In this document: positions 43,245 to 56,500 of the stretch, in pieces | Numbering within the stretch: the first letter of the stretch is position 1 | How the letters are laid out: every line of letters begins with the position of its first letter | From: Oryzias latipes | Taxonomy: Eukaryota > Chordata > Actinopteri > Beloniformes > Adrianichthyidae | DNA: 64,000 nt | Reading direction: 5' to 3' | NCBI RefSeq assembly: GCF_002234675.1 | Contig: NC_019859.2 | Span: 35,850,960 to 35,914,959, forward strand | The notes under the pieces: generated by a model | Told to the model about the DNA's origin: nothing | What the model saw: the letters and a program-made list of their open reading frames with translations, nothing else | Databases searched by the model: none | Translations under genes and position numbers: made by a program

Positions 43245-43690
43245 AGTCCTTCAGAAACACGGATGTGAGCAACACTTTGATTGACAGCAGATACATTCAC
43301 ATTTCTGCCACGGCGCTAGCGCTCATCATCATCTATCAAAGGAGACGTCGGCGTCTTCTTCAGGCCGTGGAGCGGCGAGCTCCTTACACGTGGGAGGGGC
43401 TACGGATGAAGCCGTTTTGGGAAATGGTGGTTTTCCAGAGGAGCTGTGGATCCAACAATTCCTCATGACACGCTCAGCTTCTGATGATCTGTGTGACGCT
43501 GTGGGACCACTGGTGGCGCCCGCCGTGCAGCGCCCAAGACCGCCAGTTCCTACCAAGAAGGGCATGGCCATCCGGTTGTTGGTCACATGAGTCAATTCAT
43601 CTAAAAAACAAGTGTTTTCATTGCAAATGAGTCCATTTCTACATGCCTGACAAACCGCCTCCTCCAAGCACTAAAACAGTTTTTCCATTA
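43245..43690 (+). pseudogene. PIF/Harbinger transposase N-terminal remnant
   Basis: Two frames with one frameshift between them encode '[20 protein letters not shown]', 'MKPFWEMV', then '[20 protein letters not shown]' and 'PVPTKKGMAIRLLVT'. This matches the basic N-terminus, the 'FRMSRETF'-like segment and the 'vai.L..LAT' segment of Harbinger transposases. The DDE catalytic part is absent. An inverted, closely related copy is at 59100-59545 and a degenerate one at 26110-26780. The equal truncation suggests a deletion derivative that itself spread. Confidence 0.65.
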
Positions 43691-43694
43691 TTGT

Positions 43695-45345
43695 GAGTTT
43701 TTAAACACTTGTCGTGTTTTTTATCACAAATCCAATTTGGGAAACTTCCTAGTCAATGGAAACGGAGTTAGGCTAACGAGTGATGACTCTGAGCTGCTGC
43801 CTTCCGTCCAAATCCTCTGTTTTCATCTGTGCTGGTAGAAGTGACAGGGAGATCCTGGATCCACTTGGTCAGCTTTCTAATGCTAGAACACGCTGAACCT
43901 CACTCACATGCCTGCAAGAGATCTAGAGGAGAACAGCCGACCACAGACTGAACAGTCGCTGGTTGACCCAAACTTTTCCATCTGTTTCAGATCCATCACT
44001 GCTCGAGGTGAACCGATTAAATCTGAGTTCTAGAGCGATACTGAAGCTTTCTGCACAGAACATGCTCCTGCAACTAAAGCTACACAAGTCATTGCCTCAC
44101 CTTGAAAGCCTCGACTCCCACACGACAAACTGCCTGTCCAAAGCCCGTCTTTTTTCAAACCATTGATTTTATTCTTCCTTCAATTCGTGGGATCTTTTTA
44201 AATGTTCCCTCTCTTTTCTCTGAATTTGTCCAATTTACTCGCTGTAGCCGACTGAGACGAAGGCGTGTGACTGTGGAGTGGAGGTCGATCCAAGGTGTGT
44301 GTGTGATTGTGGAGTATCTGCACATGTGTGTGTAGATGCAACTGCAGCTAAACAGCAGAAGTCTTGTTTCTTCAAGAGAGGAAGGAAAGGAAGGATGACA
44401 GGAAGCCAAATTGGATTGGAAAGTCAAATCAGACGTAACGCAGGTGAAGAGGTGGACAGAAAGACTGTTGGGAAAACACCCGACGAAGACGAGTACAGCG
44501 GTTTTCTTCTCAAAGCCGCAGGTCGCTGCTGGACGTCGATGATGTTTCACGCTGAATCTTCAGACTGCAGCTTGTAACCAAAGCCGGAACGACCAAAACA
44601 GAGGTCAAAGGGGAAAAAATGGAAACAAGAAAGCCGACGTCCTCAGTTTGATTCCCTGAGAAATACTTAGTGGTCTGGAACACAGTAAATACCCCCGTTA
44701 ATCTCAGGGGTAAATATAGAGGTGGGAGGGCAGCAGATCCAGAAGGATTAGTCTGAGTCGCACAGAGACACGTGTGTCAGAGCCCGCACACTCCGAAACA
44801 CGCCGGCACGGTGTAATGAGCATTAGTGTGCTTTAGACATGGACCTATGAGCATGCAGAACACACGCCAAAGCGTTTAGCCCCTCAGGAGGCCCGTCTCT
44901 TCTGTGCCAGTGAAAATAGTCCATCTGTCCGTCAGACAGCAGATGACATCCAATGATCTCCGACTGTTTCCCTTTTTCACTCAAAGCTGAGTGTCAGCAT
45001 TTACACGAGCCAGGAACGCCTTTTCTCCTCCAGTGATGCACTTCTGTTGGAAAGATGCTCCCACAAAAGATTTTAAAAAAAGGTCCAAAGGATGCAGAAG
45101 TATAAAGAAAACAAACACTTTAGCAACAGGACTGATTTTCACGTCCATCAGGACTTGGAAAAACTTGCAGTAGCTCAAATATTTTGCATATTAATAGTAA
45201 ATGAATGACTTAAGTGTTTATTTGCCAATTCTTCAGAAAATCTTGACCGTTTCAAGTCCTCAACAGTTGGAGAGCAGAAGATTCACGTTGATCTCATGGT
45301 GGAAGTTGAAAAGAATCACATCAGGCTCAAAAAACAAGATTTGGT
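43695..45345. other. No recognised gene
   Basis: Intergenic DNA between nxnl1 copy B and colgalt1. No coding exon or named repeat is supported. Confidence 0.35.
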
Positions 45346-45349
45346 TTAA

Positions 45350-45589
45350 CCCTTGTCCTGTCTTATAGGGTCCAGATGACCCAACGTTAACGTGCCTCAA
45401 CGTTGAGAGTGGGGTCATCTAGACCCACTAGACAGGGCTCTGAACCTTTTTTCTTCAATGATTTGTGATCTTCACTGGTGTCCATGGATTACATGAAATC
45501 TTTCCACCTTTATCCACCTTTGTCATGGTAGGGAGAACACGTCAATATTAGAGTGGGGTCATCTGGACCCCACTCTAATAAAACTCCCA
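45350..45589 (+). mobile_element. piggyBac-like MITE with rearranged right end
   Basis: TTAA (45346-45349) precedes CCCTTGTCCTGTCTTATAGG. The interior matches the other copies. The usual right terminus is replaced by a perfect 15-bp hairpin at 45546-45580 (TATTAGAGTGGGGTC, five-base loop, inverted copy). Confidence 0.7.
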
Positions 45590-45884
45590 GGTATCCCAAA
45601 AACTCCTTCAGCTTCTCTAATCATAGCGGCAACAATCTGATGTGTTAGAGACAGAGTTCTTTGTTAGGATGTAGAGGATTGATGTGTTTGGAAAAATCAA
45701 TCTGGTACTGAGAGCAACAGCAGCGTCGGTTCAAACCACAGACATGAACAAGACTCTGTAGGTAGAGACTACCACAAAACACCCAGGAAGTAAATAATCA
45801 GTTTGTTGTGTTTCTACTGGAAGAATCCTCTATTTGGAGGTTTTGGTACGGTCGTCTTTTTTAAACTTATACGTTTTCTTTTTT

Positions 45885-46050
45885 TTGTTCAAGTTAGCAG
45901 TTTTAGTCTTTTTATTAAGTTCATGATACCTGGTTATTTTACTGTTCTTATACTTGTTTGAGTGTTTTATTTTTATCCTTAAGTCTTTTATATGTTTTGT
46001 GTATTTTGTGGCAAGTGGACCTTGAGTCTGTAATAAAGTTTATTATTATT
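45885..46050 (+). repeat. LINE-like 3' end
   Basis: 'catgatacctggttatttta', 'ggcaagtggaccttgag' and a terminal 'aataaagtttattattatt' recur at 51580-51825. The (TTA)n end is typical of fish LINE 3' ends. The family is not identified. Confidence 0.45.
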
Positions 46051-46059
46051 ATATTACTG

Positions 46060-46565
46060 CCTTTGGCTTTTTATGAACATGGGATACAAACAAACAATTA
46101 TTCACTTTAAAGCACAAGATCTGCTGTATAAAGACTCTGATGAAAATGGAGGATCTACAAGATTCAAACCGTATTTCTGAATACTTCTTTATTCCTGATG
46201 TAGCGCTGACGTAGGTGATGCAATAGCGCCACAAGCTCCAAGCTCCGCCCCTTTCTGATCATCCACCTGCAGACCAACAGATCCATGAACGTCTTTGTTT
46301 TCCTGGTCTGAGCTGGAATCTGGATCAGAACTGGACGGATGGATGGATCTGATGCTGCTGCCGTTTTTGTTGCACCGCTAACGTTAGGTTGGGGGTGTGA
46401 GGGGCTGTAAGCTAGTGGGAGAGACTGTAAACCAAGGGATGATGGGAAATGGTGGTGGGGTTACTTTATGTCTACAACGGCCCCGCCCACAATTCAGATT
46501 GACTTTCTAATGAACTCCTGCTGCTCTGCAGAAACGACGTCATCATCATGAAAAGGCAGCTGTGA
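46060..46565 (-). repeat. Repeat family X, near-complete inverted copy
   Basis: Inverted relative to 54170-54790, with the same order of blocks: 'cagaccaacagatccatgaa', 'ctggaatctggatcagaact', 'gtttttgttgcaccgctaac' and 'gaactcctgctgctctgcag'. Confidence 0.65.
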
Positions 46566-46569
46566 AGGA

Positions 46570-47310
46570 TTTAAAAATAGATGATCAGAGTAGAACTTTA
46601 TGAAAAAAGTTGCAAATCGATGAGGAAATGTGGTTTAGAAGGTGAATCTGAAGGTTACTATTTTATTTAAAAATAAAGAAACAGCACACTGAAACGTTTT
46701 TCAACAAAAATACATTTTTTTTAAATCCGATGTCATAAATTGAAAAATTTATTATGAAAATATAAAACTGAGTGGTGAAGATGACAGGAACAAAATGAAT
46801 TTTGAGAGAAGAAACGCTGAAGAACAAAAGGAGAAAAGTAGACAGAAAAAACACCCTAACAGATTCAAACTGTTACAGTTTGAATCTCGCCAACAGTTTC
46901 TATTTTCATCCTGTAGAATATTCTTTCTAAAATAAGAATATCCACTGATATTCTTATGGCTTATGGCTTTGAGCACAGACTTCTTCCTCCGTTGAAAACT
47001 GTGGTCACAAAAGCCAATTACAAAAGTAACGAGTGAATCAAGTCATGGAAAAATAAAAACCACAGCTGTTTGGATCTTCAGGAGCTGACTGCATCTAACC
47101 CCCCCACCCCCACCCCCACCCAAAAAAACAAAACAAAAAACATCCCACAGTTGGAGTTAGTGTGTTGGAGCAAAAGTCTGTTTGGCGTCGATCATCTCTG
47201 CTGTTCCTGCTTTGACCTTCTGTCACAGTTTTGTTGTAACTCCATCATCTCTGGATCCCTGAATTTCCGCCCCTCGGTTCTGGAATCCTTGGGGTTCTTT
47301 TTTTTTTTGG
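46570..47310 (-). other. Region 3' of colgalt1, probable 3' UTR
   Basis: It directly follows the colgalt1 stop codon. Minus-strand AATAAA is present at about 46665, which could serve as a polyadenylation signal. No other gene is supported. Confidence 0.35.
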
Positions 47311-47581
47311 TCACAGCTCATCCCGTGCGCTCCAGTTCTCCAGTTCCGACTGCAGCACATCGGAATTCTGTGCCTCGAAGCTCAGCTCCCCTTGCTCGTG
47401 CGTTTTCCTCGACTTGGCCCGGTCCCAGTCTGTTTTCAGCGTCTCGTCGTCCCAGACGACCGAGGTTTCCGTGTCACTCACGTAGCCGGGATCGCCGGTG
47501 TAATGGGTGGGGTACACTAGAAGCGGCTCGGCGGAAAAGGCGTGCAGGTCCCGCCTCTCAAAACGCTCCATGTACTCCGAG
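47311..47581 (-). CDS. colgalt1: colgalt1 last coding exon
   Basis: 271 bp including TGA at 47313-47311, acceptor CCGCAG. It encodes '[20 protein letters not shown]', '[20 protein letters not shown]' and the terminal RDEL. Confidence 0.95.
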
Positions 47582-50500
47582 CTGCGGATTTCACAGGAAG
47601 AGAGGCAGAAGTCAGATGAAGATGCCAACAGGAGAAACCCACAGACAGAAGTGTGGCGCGCTTACACCGGATGCTTGTTGTACATCACGGGAAGGAACTC
47701 GTCAACGGGAAGCATCTTGCTCAGAGGCTCCGCCCCCAGGAGCTTCTGCGCTCCTCGTTTGGACAGAATGTAGGCCAGAGTCCAGTAGGAATAATCTGCC
47801 TCCACCAGGTTGTGAATGTTTGGAACGGACTTCTCTGGGCGGTCCACCTGCATCCGCTTCCGACCGATGTAGCTGAAAGACAGCGTGAGAGACGGCGCCG
47901 TCATTGACCACAGAAATGTAAGCCCTTGACTCAGACCGCAAAGATCTGTTGATCTGGATGTAGTCCCCTTAACATTAAGTCCAGTCTGCATTGAGATGGA
48001 CTTTCCTGTTTCAAACCAAAGCTTTAAACAAAACCACCTGACTAGAGAGCCCTTCAGTCATTGGCCAGGAATTATGAGGGCGGAGCAAAGCAGCTGGAGG
48101 CAGGAATGATGGAATGGTTCACCGATTCAAACTTTAGATTTTGCTGATCAGGCGGTTGAGCAGGTCGTCCAATGATCGAATGAAGGGTCGGCGGTTCGAT
48201 CCCTATATAGACAAATGAATGTCAGTGTGATGGTCAGAGGGCTGTAGGCTCAACCCCAGCCCCGCCTCTGTCCGTCTGATGGAAACTACTGAAACTACTC
48301 GTTTCTCTCCTTGTTTGGAGAGAAACGAGGCACATCAGTAATTATCATCACCAAGCATAATTGAGGAGTGAATGAATAACGGACACTTGGTAAGAGCTAT
48401 GAGCGTCTGGAAAAGGGTAGATAAATCCAATCCAGTGTTATTATTTGTCAGATTCAACACTTTTTACTTTGGTCTGGTGGAGGCGTGCTGCATGGCGGTT
48501 ACCGTATGAAGGTTCACTGCTGTCACGCTTATCTGCGTTTCAATATTCGCGTTTTCACGGATTCAAGCACGTCTTTGAGTCACGTGACTCGTCCGGTTCA
48601 TCACAAAAACTCAGCTCAAGACGCTTGGATGAGGCTTTGTTCTGTGGGGGAGGAGGGGAGCGGGGATGAAGAGCACGCCGGCCCGTCGGCTTCCTCGCCA
48701 GCTGCTAAGGAACATTTGAGAGCCGTTTTCTGAATCGCTAAAACAGAAGTTGTTGTCCCTGCGCGGAGAAATGAAGCTATAAAAGCGTCACAGGTCACAA
48801 CGTAATAATCGGGGAAGGAAGAGCGACGGCCGGCAGCTCTGACTTCTGCCGTCTTATTAATATCATGGTGACATTTGTTATTCCATCTTCTATCAGAACA
48901 GCATGACAGTAGAACAGACATGCCGGTACCCTCCTCTGTTACCATGACAACGCATGCACTGCATATCAAATAGGTAGTCTGCTTTTAGTGAAAAACTATA
49001 GAAACTTAAAAAACTATGAAAGTATTAATATTTGATCAAAAATAGTTTTGCATGTTAATTGAACAACATGCGTTTATTATCAGTAACAAACAGACTTCGT
49101 GGAAATCCACCGTGTGACGCGATCGGACCTTTGTGTGGTCATTTTAAGAACAAACCAAGGAAAAGACAGGCCAGAACTTCAGGTCCCGGTCCTTTGGTGC
49201 TGGACGCCATAGAACAAAAGGCCGGGGGGGGGGGGGGGGGGGATTCCACCAGAAGTCATGTTTAAACTACCCTGACTTTAAGCCTGAACTCTGGCTGAAA
49301 TCCGCCTGAACTTTCTCACTCTGGGTATTTCGGTTCCAAAAGACCGGATATGAGTTGGCGTAATTACGCTCCACTTGGTAACCCTGGGTTAACGCACGGT
49401 ACATAAAGACATTCTCAATGGATCGCCGATTTCCAGAGTCACCATGGAAACGCGTGGAAAAAAAAGAGCGCTATACCTCAGTGAGACGGAGATTTTAATG
49501 ACGCCGTATGAAGATTATACGTCCATCAAAAAAGTAATACGGCTGCATCATCATCAAAAGAAAGAGTTTCTGCTAGGAGAAAAACAACAAAGTAAACGCA
49601 CAAGTTTATGATCTTATTTTCATTGTAACGCATATATATTTATATAACTTATAAAACTTAAATGAATTAATTCAATTGGTAACAAGTAATTGAGTTAAAT
49701 TTATTCAACCTCATTTCTTATGTCTATCCAACTCAATATTTTTTTACAACTCAAATTTACATATTTATCTAACTAAATGTCATTTTACTCAAATTCCATT
49801 AAATGTTTTTCCATCTTATTTTATTGTACTTCTTGAACTCTCATATGTCTGAATTTGAGCCTGCAGATATTCACATTTCTATAATAATAGAAATGAGTAT
49901 ATCTATATTCATAGAAATGAATTGCAGCTGATTCTGGCCTCCTCACCATCCTCATCCTCCTTGACCTGAGTGCAGCCTTTGATACCATTTCACATTCCAT
50001 CCTCCTCCAAAGGCTCTCCTCCCTTGGTATCACGTCCATCCCCCTCCGTTGGTTTCAATCCTACCTCGCTGACCGCACCCAATTCATTCATCTTAAATCA
50101 TTTAAATCTCAGCCTTCCTCTGTCTCTTCTGGTGTCCCCCAAGGTTCTGTCCTTGGTCCTCTTCTTTTCATTACTTATCTTCTTCCCCTTGGCAATATCT
50201 TCCGTAAATTTAATGTTAATTTTCACTGTTTTGCGGATGACACCCAGCTCTATGTATCCAGTAAACCTGACTCCTCTCTTCCACCCTCCTCTCTCCACTC
50301 CTGTCTATCTGAAATAAAAAACTGGTTCACCTTAAACCTTCTCAAACTCAATAGCGATAAAACTGAGCTACTTCTAGTAGGTTCCAAATCCACCATATCC
50401 AAAGCCACAAGTCTAACTCTTTCCATTGATTCATCCTCTGTCTCCCCCTCCCCTCAGGTAAAGAGTCTGGGTGTCATCCTAGATAGCACCTTATCTTTTC

Positions 50501-53500
50501 AGTCCCACATCAATAACATTACTCGGTCAGCCCATTTCCATCTACGCAACATTAATCGTCTACGCCCCTCCCTCACTGTCCCCTCTGCTTCTATCCTGGT
50601 TCACAGTCTGGTCACTTCCCGTTTAGATTATTGTAATTCTCTCCTCTTTGGTCTCCCACAAAAAACCCTCAATAAGCTTCAACTGGTCCAGAACTCAGCT
50701 GCCCGCATCATCTCCAGAACCCCCTCCTTCAGTCACATCACTCCAATTCTTCACCAGCTGCACTGGCTCCCCATAACCTCCAGGATCCAATTCAAACTCC
50801 TCCTGTTCACCTTTAAGGCCCTCCATAACCTGGCTCCTCCTTATCTCTCCGACCTCCTTCATCTCAAAACCCCCTCTCGTTATCTTCGATCCTCCTCCTC
50901 TGTTCAGCTCTCTGTCCCTCCCGCCCGACTCGTCACAATGGGAAGCAGAGCCTTCAGCTGCTCTGCTCCCAAACTCTGGAATTCCCTCCCTCCTGACCTC
51001 CGTAACATAGACTCTCTGCCTACTTTCAGGTCTAAACTCAAAACCTATCTGTTCATTTCTGCCTTCCCATCCTGATTCACTTTTTATTTTTTCTACTATT
51101 TTTATTGTGCTTTTAATGTCTATTTTTAACCTCTGTTTTGTAAAGTGTCCTTGGGTTTCTTGAAAGGCGCTTTAAATAAAATGGATTATTATTATTATTA
51201 TTAATAAAATGATTCAGTGGCATACGCCCACATTGGAACAAAAGCTAAAAACAAAACAGCCAAACTTCTTCCTTCATCAAATTATTAGACTGGACGTATA
51301 ATAACATCTGTAGCCACGTTTCTATGTGCAGAATATCTTTGATCGGATCAAAAAAACCTGATCAGATTCTAACAAACGTTTCCATTCGGCACACTTTCTG
51401 TCAGAATAAAACATTGTGACACGAGCAGAACTCTCTAAAATACCGGAAACGTCTGTAGAAGAAGAAACATTGAGTTCTGCTGCATGTAAATATATGTAAA
51501 TATGTGGGAATAACATCAGCCTTTATTCTGAAATAACATGAATTCAGTCAGCGGTAGTTTTAGTCTTTTTTAGTTTAGTTTATGATACTTGGTTATTTTA
51601 TTGTTTTTATACTTTAATGTCATGGTTTTTATAATTTTGCAGCATTGCCACACATGTAAATATATATATTAAAATGATTTTGTCTTTTTACTGAAAAGAA
51701 AAAGAGAAAACTCATTAATAATTACGTTGTTTTATACTTGGATGAATGTTTTATTTTAATCCTTAAGTTTTTTTTTTTGTGTGTTTATTGTGGCAAATGG
51801 ACCTTGATTCTGTTTCAAAGCTTCTTTTTGATTTGGGCCAAAATATCTCATCATAAATAATGAAATAGATGTAGACACAAAGCTCCCACAATCCCTTTAA
51901 AAGAGTCCGCCTTTTACCTCATGTACGACTAAAGAGATGATTGCTGGGTAAAGATCTGCTTGAGGATCATTTGGCCTCGTGATGAAGCGACTCACATCAG
52001 GTCCCAGTCCAAGCGGTGTGTCGTCACTTCCTGCAGCAGAGCCTGAAGACGCCGTTTGAAAAACACCTCAAAGCGGAGATCGTCCTCCAGCACCAAGGAG
52101 GTCTCCAGACCGCGTTCTACGATCTGAAATCAAACATCTCAGTCACAACCAGTCGCTTGAAAAGTTATATTACGTCACATGTGGCTAGAAAAGCTGGAGG
52201 ATACAAGATACATATTTAATGTGACAGACGGACCAATTACTGCACAAGTTCAGCATTTCCAAACAGGAATCAGGATGATCAGATAACCATTCATCTGCTT
52301 CATCAATTTCTATTCCTACGATCCAATCAATATGGTAACGAAATCGACCAATATCTTCATAAAATCCTTTTAGAGTGAAATCAATCGATTATGACGACAT
52401 TAGGAAACCTTTGGATCGATGCGCAGTGGCTTTATTTGAGTTTTTATATACGTAAAGTTGTTCAACGGGACTGTGTTGGTATGACATCATCACCGAGCGC
52501 CACCACAGCGGACAGCCCACGCCTGACGCCGAGCAAACAATTATCACGGCATCACTGTGTGGAAACGGAGACGTTTAAATCAGTAAAGGTCAAGTATAAA
52601 ACATCGGCAGCAAGGCTGATCTGTGTCATCACATGCTGTTGAACAAAGAAGACACACGTGACTTACAACAATACAAAGTCATGAGATAAAAGCAACAACA
52701 GACACAAAAATAGAAAACGAAGGAGGCACTGCATACGTTAAAAGATGGAAAAGGTAAAAGCATGAAAATGAGAAACCATGAAACCCATAAAATACTCAAT
52801 AAGCCCAACATAAAAAGAAATACTTTGATTAAATGAGTTATGGAAATAGGTTAAAACTATGTCTTTTAAACGCCTCAAAGTCGTGTCCCACAGCCGCTAC
52901 GTACATTTACCGCATTTTCCACGTATGACATTTTGGTCTTCTGTGATCCATGCCTGATCATTCATACGTGTTTCTTGATGTCCGTCGCAGGTTTCGGCCG
53001 ACGGGTCATCACTTGAATTCGGTTTTGAATTTTTGGTCGGATGAGAATTACTTGGATGTTTTATGTAGTTTATATATAATTATTACGTAAATCTTACATA
53101 ATTGTGTGTGGTTTTTGCAAAATGCCAAATGTGCAGATGTGTGTCTTTCCGTGACCGTTGCACGTGTGTCTAGCGGACTTTTAACGCGTGGACCCCCCAT
53201 GTTTAAGCAGCAGGAATGTCAGCTGGGCTGAAGCTTCGGGCTTCACTGACATTTTTATTAATAAACAATCGGCCAAAATTCATGGTGGGCAAAAAACATC
53301 ACAGCCCCAGATACAAAGTTTATTATCAAAGTCATGTGACCATCCAGTGTCTAGAATGTTCTAAGAATGTTCCCTTTGGATTCTCTGGATGTGGAAAAAC
53401 AACAGTGGTGAACTTTAGGAAACTAACATGTGAATGGATTTGACATTCATTCTAGTTTACTTGTTGGTTTGGACACAGATTTCATTAACTTGATGATCTG

Positions 53501-56500
53501 GAAGAAATCCAAGAATCTGGAAAACTGTTCAGTAGCAGGAATTTCTGTCTGAGTCTCACTGCTGGAAGTTTGGATGAAGATGATCTGGATCCACTTTAGG
53601 ACAGAGGATCTGGATCCACTTTAGGACAGAGGATCTGGATCCACTTTAGGACAGAGGATCTGGATCCACTTTAGGACAGAGGATGGGATCCAATCGAAAT
53701 GAATCAATATCGAGTATGAATCATATCGTCAACCACAATAAATGATATGAAAGGAAATCGTTAAAATGAATTGTTACACGTAGTTCAAACATATTTGATG
53801 AGTTCATTTCAGAACCCTGACAAAGTCGTACGGTTTTACGGAAAAGTCATCTGTTCTATTCTAGACTTCATCACTTTCTTTCTTTACCTCCTTCCAAATG
53901 TTGTAATGAGACAAGAAACAACCCAGTTCCCCCTTGGTGAGCGGCCGGCCATGATACGGGTCTTTGTATCCTGGCAGCATTCTAATTCCCAGTGACTCCA
54001 TGTCAGAGATGTTCAGAGCTCTGAAATGACAAAATATAGAAGGAGGAGTCAGAAATGGACCCATACAACGACAAACAGGAAGTGAAGAGCTGGTTAAACC
54101 TGGAAAAACACACAAAAAGTTTAACGTTTCAAATCCCACTACTGCTCTGTTTCCAAAGCGTCCCCAGTGGTCTTTTCATGATAATGAAGCCGTTTTCAGT
54201 CAAAATCTAAAAACCTGTGTTGTTTTCTAGGACAAAGTTTCTGCAGAGCGGCAGGAGTTCATCAGAAATTCACCTCAAGAGTTGTGGGCGGGACGGTCGG
54301 CCTGGAGTAAGCCCTCCCTACTTCCTGTCATCCATCTTTGCGTGCATCGTTTAAATGGACTGTCAAATCTGCGTGTCCAATTCCCGAGAACCGTCTTTGT
54401 CTTAACAAGCATCAAAGTTGCTGCTAGAGGTTTGTCCACAACCTGCAGCTCTCGCCACGTGTGGGAGGAGCTTCTGTTAAACACTTTTCTCAAAATTTGC
54501 CGTAAACGGGTCCTGTGTAGCCCTTTGTACTACTCAGGCCCCCGCTCTCATCCTAAAAAAGGTTCGGGATCCCTGGTTTATACTCTCCCACTAGCTTACA
54601 GTCCCTCACACCCTCAAGCTAACATTAGCGGTGCAACAAAAACGGCAGCAGTATCAGGTCCATCCATCCGTCCAGTTCTGACCCAGATTCCAGCTCCGAC
54701 CAGGAAAACAGAGACGTTCATGGATCTGTTGGTCTGCAGGTGGAAGCATCAGAATGGAGCAGAGCAGGAAGCTTTGTAGTTTGTTAGTCACACCTTCAGC
54801 TTTTTCCAACGGGCTTTTTTCATCTGCTCCTGATTTACAATGATTAGAATAAAGAAATACTCAAAGATTCCGAGTTTCCTTGTTCCTCTGGGGGGTTGTG
54901 TCCGACAAATAAATAACCCAAAGTGAACCTCACGACATCAGAACACTTTCTTTCCTTTCCTTTCCAGTCAGACTCATGAACACTTTTTAGCTCCTCCCCC
55001 CTTAAACTTTTTTTTTTTGATTTGAAATGGTTTATTTCAAGCAATTAAGTACAAATAATACACAACAGCAATATAATCATCAGTTATACATTCATACAGT
55101 AACTAATCAAACTTAGGATAATTATACATATTAATAAATATTGCTTGAAAGGGAGTGGAAGGAAGCGAACTTATATAATTCCACCCCGTTATACTGTAAC
55201 CATTTTATTACATGATTTATCAATATCCGGTTCCCAGTTTTTATCAGAAAGAATTAAAAATCATAAGATATCGATAAAGCGCATGACAAAGATGAATTTC
55301 TTAAGTATTACGTCAAAAATAACTATTTTAGAAATCAACATGGCAAATGCAGATCAGTCATCTGAAATATATGCAGATTATGTTACTTATAAAAGCCATT
55401 CATATGAATAAAACACAATACTATATCAGTAAAGCAGACAACATTGTATCAGGAATTTTCATAGCAAAATTTCATCAAGTATCAAAAGTTAAAAACGTCC
55501 AAAATTATGCTACATTAGGAAAGATTTTTGAATCAATTTATCAATTTTTGGAGAAAGTGAAGTAATATCATTAAAAGTCAATCAATTTAACAATTTTCAA
55601 TAAGTGATTAATCATTTGTTTTACTTTTTTAAATATTTTTTTTGTATTTTTATTATTATTATTTTTTTATAATAAAGTAATGCTGTAGGGGAAAAGTAAA
55701 AAGGGTCCATAACTGTCGATTGTCCAAGGTTGGCATTTCTTCTTTTACTGATAACAGCCGTACTTCTGGGTTTAAACAGAGTTAATATTTCTCTTCAATG
55801 TTATGACTGCAGACATCAGATTCAGGTCCATATCCTTCTTCAGCTGATATCAGCGACGGTGAAAGTTGAGGTCAAGTTGTCTGCAGGTCAGAACTCTGCT
55901 GTTATTCAGGTGACGTCAGACATACAGAGAAAGTGAGGAATCCAGGTGTCATATTTCTTGAAATTATTTGGCTCTTTGGTTTATTACTCCACGTTGTTTC
56001 AGACGACCGTGATCAAACACTTTTCAAAGTCCTTCATGGTGTTCACAACCAAAACCTTGGCCCGGTCCTCTGGACCGAGCGGTTTGACGTAAATCCTGCA
56101 GCCTTTAACCCAAGTGTTCTCAATCTGCTTACGCTTCCTGAGAAGCCGTGCATGTTTTGAGATTTCAGCATTCCTTCTGGTCAGATGGTCGTTCAGATAA
56201 ACAGCAGATCCTCTGAGATTTTTGCGTTGATTCATCAGAGCTAGCTTGTGTTTGAGATTCACAAACCTGATGAGGATCGCTGGTTTATCCGTCTCCTTTC
56301 TCCTGGGGAGCAGGTGGCAGGTCTCGATGGTATTGAGATCCAGGGAAATCCCTTTAGATGTGAGAAATGAATGTATTTGCTGTATCAAAGACTCTGTACC
56401 GATCTCCGTATTAGCACTGCTAGCTACGCTAGCGCTAGCATTAGCAGTGCTTGCTCCTGCATTCAGTTTCGCTTGAGGCTTGATTGGTACTCCAGTGAGA

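Noticed and set aside
47070..47876. 268-codon plus-strand frame opposite the colgalt1 3' exons
   Set aside because: It is the complement of conserved colgalt1 coding sequence with correct splice sites on the minus strand.
53216..53443. A P-loop-like '[12 protein letters not shown]' in a 75-codon frame, repeated at 57762-57962
   Set aside because: The frame is part of a dispersed inverted repeat, is very short and has no other NTPase motif. The match is judged accidental.
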